Positions 1 through 8,402 of a stretch of 10,608 nt of DNA are shown here, one piece after another. Numbering within the stretch: position 1 is the stretch's first letter; each line of letters opens with the position of its first letter. This DNA is from JASFWK01 sp050049355 (lineage in GTDB: Bacteria > Chloroflexota > Anaerolineae > B4-G1 > DUEL01): assembly GCA_050049355.1 (NCBI GenBank), contig JASFWK010000065.1, positions 1-10,608 on the forward strand. The letters are read 5' to 3'. The translations under genes and the position numbers were made by a program. The notes beneath the pieces were generated by a model. The model ran no database searches, had not been told where the DNA came from, and worked only from the letters and a program-made list of their open reading frames with translations.

Positions 1-117
1 GCGGTCGGTTCGTCAACCCTCTCCCCCAATGGATGTGCGCCGATTGCGTTCTCATTCCCCGCCCTCGAAGGTGACGACGGCGCAAGAGGGCAGCGCGAGG
101 GCATGCCACTTCCCCAC
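1..117. other. Unassigned window edge upstream of guaA
   Basis: No gene can be assigned here. All three forward frames enter from the left edge without an early stop: one closes near base 74, the others near 148 and 153. Two short minus-strand frames run out of the window. None shows a recognisable motif. It may hold the tail or head of a neighbouring gene, but the sequence inside the window does not decide this. Confidence 0.5.
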
Positions 118-146
118 TTGCCTCTGCAAGCGGTATCGAGTAGAAT
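118..146 (+). promoter_or_regulatory. Sigma70-like promoter of guaA
   Basis: A TTGCCT -35 box (118-123) and a TAGAAT -10 box (141-146, five of six consensus bases) are separated by exactly 17 bp. The predicted transcription start is near 153, giving a leader of about 75 nt before the ATG at 228. A small inverted repeat, CTTGC-4-GCAAG (117-130), overlaps the -35 box and could be an operator; that part is speculative. The promoter position also argues against the TTG at 150 as a start codon. Confidence 0.55.
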
Positions 147-227
147 GAGTTGAACGTCAAGAGGGCAAGGGGTCTGCGGAGGGGTTTGGACCTCGCATCC
201 TGGCCGAACGAGAGCTGGGGCCGGAAT

Positions 228-1784
228 ATGCATGAAGCCATAGCCATATTGGACTACGGCTCACAGACCACGCAGCTTATCGCCCGGCGCGTGCGGGAGG
301 CCCACGTGTACTGCGAGCTATTTCCGTGGGATACTCCCCCCGAGCAGGTGCTGATGATTCGCCCCCGAGGGTTCATCCTCTCCGGCGGCCCCGCCGGCGT
401 CTACGAGCCGGATGCACCGATGCTCCCCGCCTACGTCCTGGAAAGCGGCCTCCCCGTGCTGGGCATCTGCTACGGCATGCAGCTTCTGGCCCACGCCCTG
501 GGCGGTGAAGTGACCCCCGCATCCCACCAGGAGTACGGCCCTGCCCAGGTCGAACTGACCGAAGCGGAGACACATCGCCCTGGATCTCTGTTGGCCTCCC
601 TTCAGAAGCGTCCTCAGGTCTGGATGAGCCACGGCGACCGAGTGGAGCAGGTGCCGCAGGAGTTCCAGATCCTGGCCCGCAGCCCCAACTCGCCGGTCGC
701 CGCCATGGGCGATCTCCAGAAGCATCGCTACGGGGTCCAGTTTCACCCGGAAGTGATTCACACCCCTGCCGGCCGGGAGATCCTGCAGAACTTCGCCCTG
801 GAGGTGTGTGGCTGCAAGCCCACCTGGACCCCGGCCGCGTTCGCCGAGCAGGCGGTGGCGGAGATCCGCGACATGGTGGGCGAGGGGAGGATACTCTGTG
901 CCCTCAGCGGCGGCGTGGATTCAGCCGTCACAGCGTCACTGGTTCACCGGGCGGTGGGAGATCGGCTAACATGCATCTTTGTCAACACTGGGCTGCTGCG
1001 GCGAGGGGAGCCACAGCAGGTGACAGAGACGTTCCGGGATCAGCTGGGGATGCCGCTCGTGGCGGTGGACGCCACAGAGAGATTCCTATCTGCCCTGCGA
1101 GGGGTCACTAACCCTGAGAAGAAGCGAAGGGTCATCGGCGAACTGTTCATCCGCGTGTTTGAGCAGGAGGCGGAACGGCTGGGGGAGGCAGACTTCCTGG
1201 CTCAAGGGACGCTCTACCCCGATGTCATCGAATCAGCCGCCCCCGATCGCGCTGGTGCCCGGCGGATAAAGACCCATCACAACGTAGGAGGGTTGCCGGA
1301 GGAGATGAGGCTGCAGCTCGTCGAGCCCCTACGCTACCTCTTCAAGGACGAGGTGCGGGCAGTGGGACAGAGTCTGGGCCTGCCAGAGAGGATCATCTGG
1401 CGCCAGCCGTTCCCAGGGCCGGGCCTCGCGGTGCGGACTCTGGGGGAGATCACGTGGGAGCGGTTGGAGAGGTTGCGGACCGCGGACGCCATCCTGCTGG
1501 AGGAACTGGGCCGGGCGGGGCTTCTGCGCCAAGAGACCCAACAGGCCTTCGCCGTGCTCTTGCCGGTGCGCAGCGTGGGAGTCATGGGTGACGGGCGAAC
1601 CTATGAGGAAGTGGTGGCCCTTCGCGTGGTCACCACGGAGGACTTCATGACCGCCGACTGGGCCCGGCTCGGGGCAGACCTCTTGGCCCGCATAAGCAAC
1701 CGCATTGTAAACGAAGTTCCTGGCGTCAACCGCGTCGTCTACGATATCACTTCCAAGCCCCCAGCGACGATCGAGTGGGAGTAG
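228..1784 (+). CDS. guaA: GMP synthase (glutamine-hydrolysing)
   Basis: Cytosolic enzyme of de novo guanine nucleotide synthesis: XMP + ATP + glutamine gives GMP. Numbered from the ATG at 228 (518 residues, normal for the family), an N-terminal class I glutamine amidotransferase domain spans about 5-190. It has the nucleophile Cys81 in GICYGMQ and the His173/Glu175 pair in FHPEV. An ATP-pyrophosphatase domain follows, with the P-loop SGGVDS at 227-232. The C-terminal dimerisation domain has KTHHNVGGLPE (348-358) and the typical ending DITSKPPATIEWE. All catalytic residues are present. The frame opens further upstream at a TTG (150), but homology begins at MHEAIAILDYGSQ, and the TTG sits at or before the predicted transcription start, so ATG 228 is preferred. 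Its ribosome site is weak (GGGG about 8 nt upstream). The gene lies 201 bp ahead of a nucleoside-type importer. No convincing terminator follows it, so read-through into the importer is possible. Confidence 0.97.
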   Translation: MHEAIAILDYGSQTTQLIARRVREAHVYCELFPWDTPPEQVLMIRPRGFILSGGPAGVYEPDAPMLPAYVLESGLPVLGICYGMQLLAHALGGEVTPASHQEYGPAQVELTEAETHRPGSLLASLQKRPQVWMSHGDRVEQVPQEFQILARSPNSPVAAMGDLQKHRYGVQFHPEVIHTPAGREILQNFALEVCGCKPTWTPAAFAEQAVAEIRDMVGEGRILCALSGGVDSAVTASLVHRAVGDRLTCIFVNTGLLRRGEPQQVTETFRDQLGMPLVAVDATERFLSALRGVTNPEKKRRVIGELFIRVFEQEAERLGEADFLAQGTLYPDVIESAAPDRAGARRIKTHHNVGGLPEEMRLQLVEPLRYLFKDEVRAVGQSLGLPERIIWRQPFPGPGLAVRTLGEITWERLERLRTADAILLEELGRAGLLRQETQQAFAVLLPVRSVGVMGDGRTYEEVVALRVVTTEDFMTADWARLGADLLARISNRIVNEVPGVNRVVYDITSKPPATIEWE

Positions 1785-1847
1785 CTGAAAAACCCTGGAC
1801 TTGACGGCTCTGCCAGACGCGATTACCCTTGGCTGCCGCGTTTAAGC

Positions 1848-1876
1848 TTGACTTTTGCCCTGCATTGAGGCATAAT
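1848..1876 (+). promoter_or_regulatory. Sigma70-like promoter of the importer operon
   Basis: TTGACT (1848-1853, five of six consensus bases) and CATAAT (1871-1876, five of six) are separated by 17 bp. This is the best promoter match I find in the window. The predicted start is near 1883, which gives a leader of about 100 nt before the lipoprotein ATG. The spacer contains an inverted TGCC-9-GGCA pair (1856-1872) that could bind a regulator; no specific family can be named. The promoter lets the operon be expressed independently of guaA. Confidence 0.7.
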
Positions 1877-1893
1877 GAAACCAGCTAGTGCCA

Positions 1894-1905
1894 AAAGGAG
1901 GTGAT
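1894..1905 (+). promoter_or_regulatory. Over-long Shine-Dalgarno match in the 5' leader
   Basis: The bases AAAGGAGGTGAT match the complement of the usual 16S rRNA 3' end over about 11-12 consecutive positions, far more than a normal ribosome site. The only start codon close by is ATG 1904, just 2 nt after GGAGG and probably too near to be efficient. The site lies about 85 nt upstream of the lipoprotein start, which has its own AAAAGGAGG at 1967-1975. It could be a ribosome standby site or serve the short leader frame. It sits in the loop of a weak imperfect hairpin (about 1885-1911). Confidence 0.45.
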
Positions 1906-1921
1906 GGCTAGGGAGGAAGTC

Positions 1922-1996
1922 GTGGTTCGTTCCAAGGAACGTTGCTTAGGATTGAAAGAAACTGGCAAAAGGAGGAGACAGAGAAATGCGCAGTAA
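1922..1996 (+). CDS. Possible 24-residue leader peptide overlapping the lipoprotein gene
   Basis: A GTG at 1922, with GGAGG at 1912-1916 five nt upstream, opens a 24-codon frame ending at TAA 1994-1996. The same frame can also be read from ATG 1904 (30 codons). It runs through the lipoprotein ribosome site and ends 11 nt inside that gene, so translating it would couple to, or interfere with, initiation at 1986. The product would be very basic. The ribosome site is read as three consecutive arginine codons, AGG-AGG-AGA. No homology is recognised. It may be chance: a short frame in a leader rich in AGGAGG is expected to encode arginines. Confidence 0.25.
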   Translation: MVRSKERCLGLKETGKRRRQRNAQ

Positions 1997-3158
1997 ATGG
2001 TTGACTGCCGTGTTGAGTCTGGTGGTCATCGCGACGTTGCTGGCCTCCTGCGGGCCTGCTGGGACTCCTACTGAGGAACCCACTGAGCCCCCGGAGCCGA
2101 CAGAGGTTCCAACTGAAGTCCCCACGGAAGCGCCGACAGAGCCACCGCTGCCGGGTGAGGGCTTCAAGGTCGGTCAGGTGACGGATATGGGCGGCATTGA
2201 CGATCAGTCCTTCAACCAGACCGCCTGGGAAGGCATGCAACAGGCATCCGAAGAGCTGGGAGTGGAGATCGACTACCTGGAATCACAGCAGCCTGCCGAC
2301 TACGCGCCTAACATCACTCAGTTCCTCGAGCAGGACTACAACATGCTCGTCACGGTCGGCTTCTTGCTGGCAGAGGATACCTACAACTTCGCCCAGGAGA
2401 ACCCGGAGACTTACTTCGCTATCGTGGACTTCGGCTACGCGCCCGGCCAGTGGGAGGAGGACGTGGAGCCTCTGGGTAACCTCGTCGGCTTGATCTTCGA
2501 CACCGACGAGGCGGCCTTCCTGGCCGGATACCTGGCGGCAGGGATGACCGAGACCGGCGTGGTAGGCACCTTCGGCGGCATCCCCATCCCCACGGTCACC
2601 ATCTTCATGGTCGGCTTCCAATCCGGCGTGGAGTACTACAACGCACAGCACGGCACCGAGGTCGAGGTCGTGGGCTGGGATAGCGAGAACCCGGATGCGG
2701 GTCTGTTCACCTTCGATTTCGAGGACACCGAATTGGGGCGCCAGATGGGCGAGACCCTGATCGCCGAGGGCGCGGACATCATCCTACCGGTGGCCGGTCC
2801 CGTGGGCGTGGGCACCGCCGCGGTGCTTGAGGAGCAGGGCGGCATGCTGATCGGCGTGGACGCCGACTGGTGCCTCACCGCCGCAGACTTCTGCCCCATC
2901 ATCCTGACCAGCGTGCTGAAGCGAATGGACGTGACGGTACCGGCGGCAATCCGCAGGGCTGTCACAGGGGAGTGGGAGGCTGGCACCAACATCGTCGGCA
3001 ACCTGGAGAACGAGGGCGTGAGCCTGGCCCCCTTCCACGAGTTCGAGGACGACGTGCCTGACGAACTGAAGGCCGAACTGGATGAGCTCGCTGACGAGAT
3101 CATCGCTGGCAACATCAACACTGGCTGGGACGAGTACCTAGCCTCGCTAGAAGAGTAA
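1986..3158 (+). CDS. BMP-family (PnrA/NupN-like) substrate-binding lipoprotein
   Basis: Extracytoplasmic binding component of an ABC importer; characterised BMP-family members (T. pallidum PnrA, B. subtilis NupN) bind purine nucleosides. The 390-residue product starts with a basic n-region, a hydrophobic core and a lipobox LLASC, with the lipidated Cys at 22. A flexible linker of repeated PTE units (about 28-53) follows, then the BMP fold from about 59. The family motif TDMGGIDDQSFNQ is at 66-78, IVD at 146-148 and IGVDADW at 289-295, all expected near the ligand cleft. The mature protein is extremely acidic (by hand about 72 Asp/Glu against 7 Lys/Arg). Cys296 and Cys303 could form a disulfide. 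The start is supported by AAAAGGAGG at 1967-1975, ten nt upstream. It is the first gene of the operon and is followed by a strong hairpin. Family assignment is secure; nucleoside specificity is inferred from family and operon. Confidence 0.93.
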   Translation: MRSKWLTAVLSLVVIATLLASCGPAGTPTEEPTEPPEPTEVPTEVPTEAPTEPPLPGEGFKVGQVTDMGGIDDQSFNQTAWEGMQQASEELGVEIDYLESQQPADYAPNITQFLEQDYNMLVTVGFLLAEDTYNFAQENPETYFAIVDFGYAPGQWEEDVEPLGNLVGLIFDTDEAAFLAGYLAAGMTETGVVGTFGGIPIPTVTIFMVGFQSGVEYYNAQHGTEVEVVGWDSENPDAGLFTFDFEDTELGRQMGETLIAEGADIILPVAGPVGVGTAAVLEEQGGMLIGVDADWCLTAADFCPIILTSVLKRMDVTVPAAIRRAVTGEWEAGTNIVGNLENEGVSLAPFHEFEDDVPDELKAELDELADEIIAGNINTGWDEYLASLEE

Positions 3159-3178
3159 CCAGCCGGTTGGATCAGCTG

Positions 3179-3210
3179 TGGGCGATGCCGGGCGTGCCCG
3201 GCATCGCCCA
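3179..3210 (+). promoter_or_regulatory. Perfect 14-bp intercistronic hairpin after the lipoprotein gene
   Basis: Bases 3179-3192 and 3197-3210 are perfectly complementary (arms TGGGCGATGCCGGG and CCCGGCATCGCCCA) around a 4-nt CGTG loop. The hairpin starts 21 nt after the lipoprotein stop. No U-run follows, only TCTTCACACG, so it is not a canonical intrinsic terminator. It more likely protects the 3' end of the lipoprotein message, or partly terminates, so that the binding protein is made in excess over the membrane parts. That arrangement is known from several importer operons. Its role here is inferred from position. Confidence 0.7.
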
Positions 3211-3236
3211 TCTTCACACGTCGCAAGGAGGCAGCC

Positions 3237-4764
<1,528 letters not shown>

Positions 4765-4781
<17 letters not shown>

Positions 4782-6963
4782 CAAGCTGCGGATAGGACTG
4801 GTCACCGACGTAGGCCGCATCGATGACGGCACCTTCAATCAGTATACCTATGAAGGGTTGATGCGGGCCGCGCGGGAGTACGACCTGGAATCAGACGTCA
4901 TCGAGACGTCGTCTCCCGACGAGTATGAGAAGAACATCCGCCGACTGATTGAGGAAGGCTTCACCCACATCGTGACCATTGGCTCCACAAGAGGCCCAAT
5001 AGTTGAGCGGTTGGCCACACGTCATCCATCTGTTCACTTCATCGTCGTAGATCACGAGCCACTGCCGGACAGTAAGAACGTCACCGGATTGGTCTTCGCT
5101 GAGGATCAGGCTGGCTTCCTGGCCGGGGCACTGGCTGGGCTGGTGACCGAGCACGAGATGGTAGGTTTTGTGGGCGGAGTGGATGTCCTCCCGGTGCGCA
5201 AGTTCCACAGAGGGTTTAGACACGGCCTTGCCCACACCAACCGTCGGGCCGAGATGATCCAAACGCATACCGACTCGTTTACAGATCCCGAGGCAGGCGA
5301 AGAGGCGGGTCGACGGTTGGTGGATCAAGGAGCTGACGTGGTCTTCGCTGCGGCCGGGGAGAGCGGGAGCGCAGCCATCAAGAGCGCAGCCAAGAAGGGC
5401 GCTTGGGTGATTGGCGTCGATCAGGATGAGTGGGAGACGACGTTTAGAAACGGAGAGATCCCCGAGGCGGAGAGGTTGCTGACCAGCGCCGTGAAACGAG
5501 TAGACCGAGCGGTATACACTGCAATCACCCGGGCAGTGAAGAGAAGTCTCCCCGCCGGAGTGCTCCGTTTCAGTCTATCCAACGACGGAATTGGACTGGC
5601 CCCCTATCACGCGGCGGACGTGGCAGTCCCCTCCGAGGTGCGCGGAAGGATCCAAGAGGTGGCCGACGGCCTGCGCGTTGGGCGCATCAAGACGCACGTG
5701 GGTCCCCAGGGCGAAGATCTGCGGAGGAGCCTGCTGCGCCGCTTGACGACCTGGAATTGGCAGGCAGCGCTGATGCCGCTGCTGGCCATCTTCACCGCCC
5801 TGGTCGTAGGGGCGATCTTCATCGCTGCCTTCGACCCAGATGTGTGGACAGCCTTCGGAACTGGGAGGAGAGCGGGTCTGGTGGCAGGGTGGCAGTCCAT
5901 CGCCCAGGCGTATGCCGCCCTATTCGAAGGCGCCTTCGGCAGTCCGGCGCGAATCATCGAAGGCTTCAGAGTGTATTCCGGCAGTGGGGAGACGACCGAA
6001 TTGCTGGCTGCCCTACGTCCGCTGACAGAAGGTCTGCGCATCTCCACTCCCTACATCTTTGCCGGCCTTGCGGTCGCTCTGGGGTTCCGATGCGGTCTCT
6101 TCAACATCGGTGCGGAGGGCCAGTACTTCATCGGCGGAATCGCTTCGGTGTTCATTGGATACAGCCTCAAGGGACTGCCCTGGTTCGTCCATCTACCCCT
6201 GGCCGTGGCTGCCGGGATGGCCGGTGGGGCACTGTGGGCAGGAATCGCCGGGTACTTGAAGGCCAAAACAGGGGCTCACGAGGTGATCAACACCATCATG
6301 CTCAACTACATCGCCTACCGGCTGGCCGACTATCTCCTGCAGAGGGGCGGACCGATGGCACGCCCGGGAGAGTACCGACCGGTGAGTCCGGAGATCGAGA
6401 CCTCTGCCTACCTCCCGCAGTTCTTCCCCGGCGATCCCTCTATCCGCCTCAACGTCGGGCTCCTTCTGGCGTTTGTCGCCGTTGGCGTGGTCTACTGGCT
6501 GCTGTTCAAGACGACGGTGGGTTTCGAGATTCGGGCTGTGGGGGCCAACCCGCGGGCGTCGCGGACCGCCGGGATCAGCGTGGCCCGGAACTTCGTTCTT
6601 GCCATGGCTCTCAGCGGCGCGCTGGCGGGGTTGGCCGGCGCCCACGACATCCTGGGGGTGCTCCACTTCATGCCCAACGCCTTCTTCGCCGGCTACGGCT
6701 TCGATTCGATCGCGCTGGCGCTTCTGGGCAAGAGTCACCCCGTTGGGGTCTTACTAGCGTCACTTCTCTTCGGTTTCTTGCGAGCCGGGGCGCAGCGTAT
6801 GCAGGCACCGCCAGCCTCGGTGCCCATTGACATCATATCCATACTGCAGGCCTTGATCATCATCCTCATCGCGGCCCCGGAGGTGATCCGTCTCGTCTAC
6901 CGTATCCGTGCACCAGAGGTGGAAGCGGAGGCGGTCCGGACGCGAGGTTGGGGACAGGTGTAG
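4765..6963 (+). CDS. Fusion of a BMP-type ligand-binding domain and an ABC permease
   Basis: A 732-residue protein in one uninterrupted frame. Residues about 8-318 form a second BMP-family domain, similar along its length to the lipoprotein of this operon: TDVGRIDDGTFNQ (14-26), VVD (94-96), IGVDQDEW (216-223), GIGLAPY (275-281). From about 333 it is a BPD_transp_2-type permease (NupP/RbsC class), with a first helix at about 333-356, FNIGAEGQ (446-453), GAHEVINTIMLNY (503-515) and a probable ATPase-coupling loop RAVGANPRASRTAGI (590-604). No signal peptide or lipobox precedes the binding domain, and an in-frame TGA at 4726-4728 leaves only 12 non-hydrophobic codons upstream. The stretch before the first helix is basic (RRSLLRRL, 320-327) and acidic residues follow the helix, so the positive-inside rule puts the binding domain in the cytoplasm. 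GTG 4765 is supported by AAAGGAGG (4751-4758) and the 17-bp overlap with the ATPase gene implies coupled translation. Both halves are secure; topology and a sensing role are inference. Confidence 0.9.
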
Positions 6964-6974
6964 GGAGGTTAGAC

Positions 6975-8273
6975 GTGAACTCAGATCAGGAACGGTTTGA
7001 GGATCGAGGAAGAGGTTCAACCCGTCGAAGGCTCGCCTACGGCCTGGTCTTTCTGGGAGCCGCCCTTCTGATCTTCCTTGTCTTTGCTCGCCCGAGCACG
7101 GCGGGTGAGGCGAGTGTCTTTGTGCTTAACCCGGGCGGGGAATCGGAGGCGCTGCCGGTGCCGGACGTGCGCGTACCCAGCATGGTGGCACTCTACGGGA
7201 TCGCTCTGTTGTCTGCCTTCGTGGGTGGCTGGCAGCTGGCACGGGGCTTCAGGCGAGTCAACCTGGTGTTGTTCGCGGTTACAGTGCTATTCGTGCTGGC
7301 CTTCCTTGTTTGGGGAGCTCGCGGGCGCTCGTTCAGCTTCACCGGTCTGTTGAGCAGCGCTTTCCTACGCGCTGTGCCGATCGCCCTAGCCGCGCTCTCA
7401 GGAGTGCTGTGTGAGCGGTGCGCGGTGATCAACATCGCCATCGAGGGCATGATGCTCGCCGGAGCCTTCACCGCTGCGCTGATGGGCAGCGTGGCGGCCA
7501 ACATCCTGGGTTGGCCCTCCTGGGCTTCGCTGGCCTTCGGGCTGCTGAGCGCCCTGGGTGCCGGGGCGCTGCTCGGGCTGCTTCTGGCCGTCCTGGCCGT
7601 GCGGTTCAAGGTGGACCAGATCATCGCGGGCACCGCCATCAATATCCTGGCCGTGGGCGTGACCAGTTTCATAAACGCCCGCATCATGACCGAGTTCCAA
7701 GAGCTCAACAGCCCCGAAAGATTCTCCCGCGCCGCGATCCCACTCCTGTCGCGAATTCCCGTCATCGGCCCAGTTCTGTTTGAGCACAACGTGCTGGTCT
7801 ATGCCCTCTTTGGCCTCCTGGCTGTGGTGCACGTGGTCCTCTTCTACACTCGCTGGGGCCTGCGGACGCGGGCAGTAGGGGAGCACCCCCGCGCAGCCGA
7901 CACACTGGGAGTGGACGTCTTCAGGAATCGCTACATCAACGTGACGTTGGGCGGCGTAGTGGCAGGATTTGCCGGAGCGTTCCTGATCCTGGGGAGAGTG
8001 GGCCGTTTCGACGAGCTTATGACCGCCGGCAAGGGGTTCATCGGCCTGGCGGCGATGATCTTCGGGAATTGGACACCCTTCGGGGCCTTCGGCGCCAGTC
8101 TGATCTTTGGCTTCGCTGGCGCGCTCCAGACCAGCCTGGCCGTTCTGCAGGTCCCCATCCGTCCCCAGCTGCTGGCGATGGCCCCCTACCTGGTGACTAT
8201 CACTGTGCTGGCCGGCGTGGTCGGTGAGGCGAGCCCGCCCGCCGCCGATGGCCAGCCGTACGAGAAACAGTAG
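6975..8273 (+). CDS. Second ABC permease subunit of the importer (NupQ-like)
   Basis: An integral membrane protein of 432 residues that would pair with the preceding permease. The core starts near residue 125 with AFLRAVPIALAALSGVLCERCAVINIAIEGMM spread over about 129-160, typical of the second permease in BMP-linked importers; short diagnostic pieces are INIAIEGMM (152-160) and KVDQIIAGTAIN (212-223). A coupling-type loop RAVGEHPRAADTLGV (299-313) also matches. About 125 residues precede the core and hold three further hydrophobic segments (about 20-39, 69-89 and 96-114) and a loop after the first, so the protein is longer than compact members of the family. The start is taken as GTG 6975 because GGGAGG (6963-6968) lies six nt upstream; the frame also opens at TTG 6948 inside the previous gene but lacks such a site. 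It begins 11 nt after the fusion gene and is the last gene of the operon. Confidence 0.92.
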   Translation: MNSDQERFEDRGRGSTRRRLAYGLVFLGAALLIFLVFARPSTAGEASVFVLNPGGESEALPVPDVRVPSMVALYGIALLSAFVGGWQLARGFRRVNLVLFAVTVLFVLAFLVWGARGRSFSFTGLLSSAFLRAVPIALAALSGVLCERCAVINIAIEGMMLAGAFTAALMGSVAANILGWPSWASLAFGLLSALGAGALLGLLLAVLAVRFKVDQIIAGTAINILAVGVTSFINARIMTEFQELNSPERFSRAAIPLLSRIPVIGPVLFEHNVLVYALFGLLAVVHVVLFYTRWGLRTRAVGEHPRAADTLGVDVFRNRYINVTLGGVVAGFAGAFLILGRVGRFDELMTAGKGFIGLAAMIFGNWTPFGAFGASLIFGFAGALQTSLAVLQVPIRPQLLAMAPYLVTITVLAGVVGEASPPAADGQPYEKQ

Positions 8274-8347
8274 ACGGGCGTCGCAACCGATCATTCGAGA
8301 GCGATTCGTGAGTGTGTAGGTCGCTCGAGTAACCGACTCGCGGATGC

Positions 8348-8385
8348 AAAAAAGGGGGCAGGCTCGAGACCTGCCCCCCGTCTTT
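8348..8385. terminator. Bidirectional intrinsic terminator between convergent units
   Basis: A 9-bp G+C-rich stem, GGGGGCAGG (8354-8362) with CCTGCCCCC (8370-8378), encloses a CTCGAGA loop. Six A bases at 8348-8353 become a U6 tract on the minus strand, making a textbook terminator for the minus-strand genes ending at 8403. On the plus strand the stem is followed by CGTCTTT, a weaker U-run that can end the importer operon. The remaining gap, 8274-8347, contains no gene, only two weak mutually exclusive hairpins (8293-8330 and 8326-8340). Confidence 0.88.
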
Positions 8386-8402
8386 CTCCCTAACCCAAGG
8401 CG

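Noticed and set aside
83..167. Direct repeat CAAGAGGGCA at 83-92 and 158-167
   Set aside because: Only 10 bp, a single pair, and not placed symmetrically about the promoter; chance is a sufficient explanation.
150..227. TTG-started 26-residue extension of GMP synthase
   Set aside because: It begins at or before the predicted transcription start, has no ribosome site, and is unlike family N-termini, which begin at the MHEAIAILDYGSQ region.
1801..1830. Second promoter beginning at TTGACG (1801-1806)
   Set aside because: No acceptable -10 box lies 16-18 bp downstream; the TTGACT/CATAAT pair at 1848-1876 is far better.
1785..1985. Purine riboswitch in the importer leader
   Set aside because: Given the neighbours I looked for the three-helix junction with its conserved core, but the roughly 100-nt leader has no matching arrangement.
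2067..2144. Tandem DNA repeat encoding the PTE linker
   Set aside because: The repeat exists at protein level, but codons vary from unit to unit, so it is a normal flexible lipoprotein linker and not a DNA repeat element.
5757..6830. 357-codon alternative forward frame inside the permease fusion
   Set aside because: Arg/Gly/His-rich shadow of the permease frame, which carries clear family motifs.
6948..6974. TTG 6948 as start of the second permease
   Set aside because: It overlaps the previous gene without a ribosome site, while GTG 6975 has GGGAGG six nt upstream.
7398..8294. 298-codon antisense frame opposite the second permease
   Set aside because: It lies entirely over a well-supported permease, its product is rich in Gln/His/Gly with no motif, and such shadows are common in GC-rich genes.
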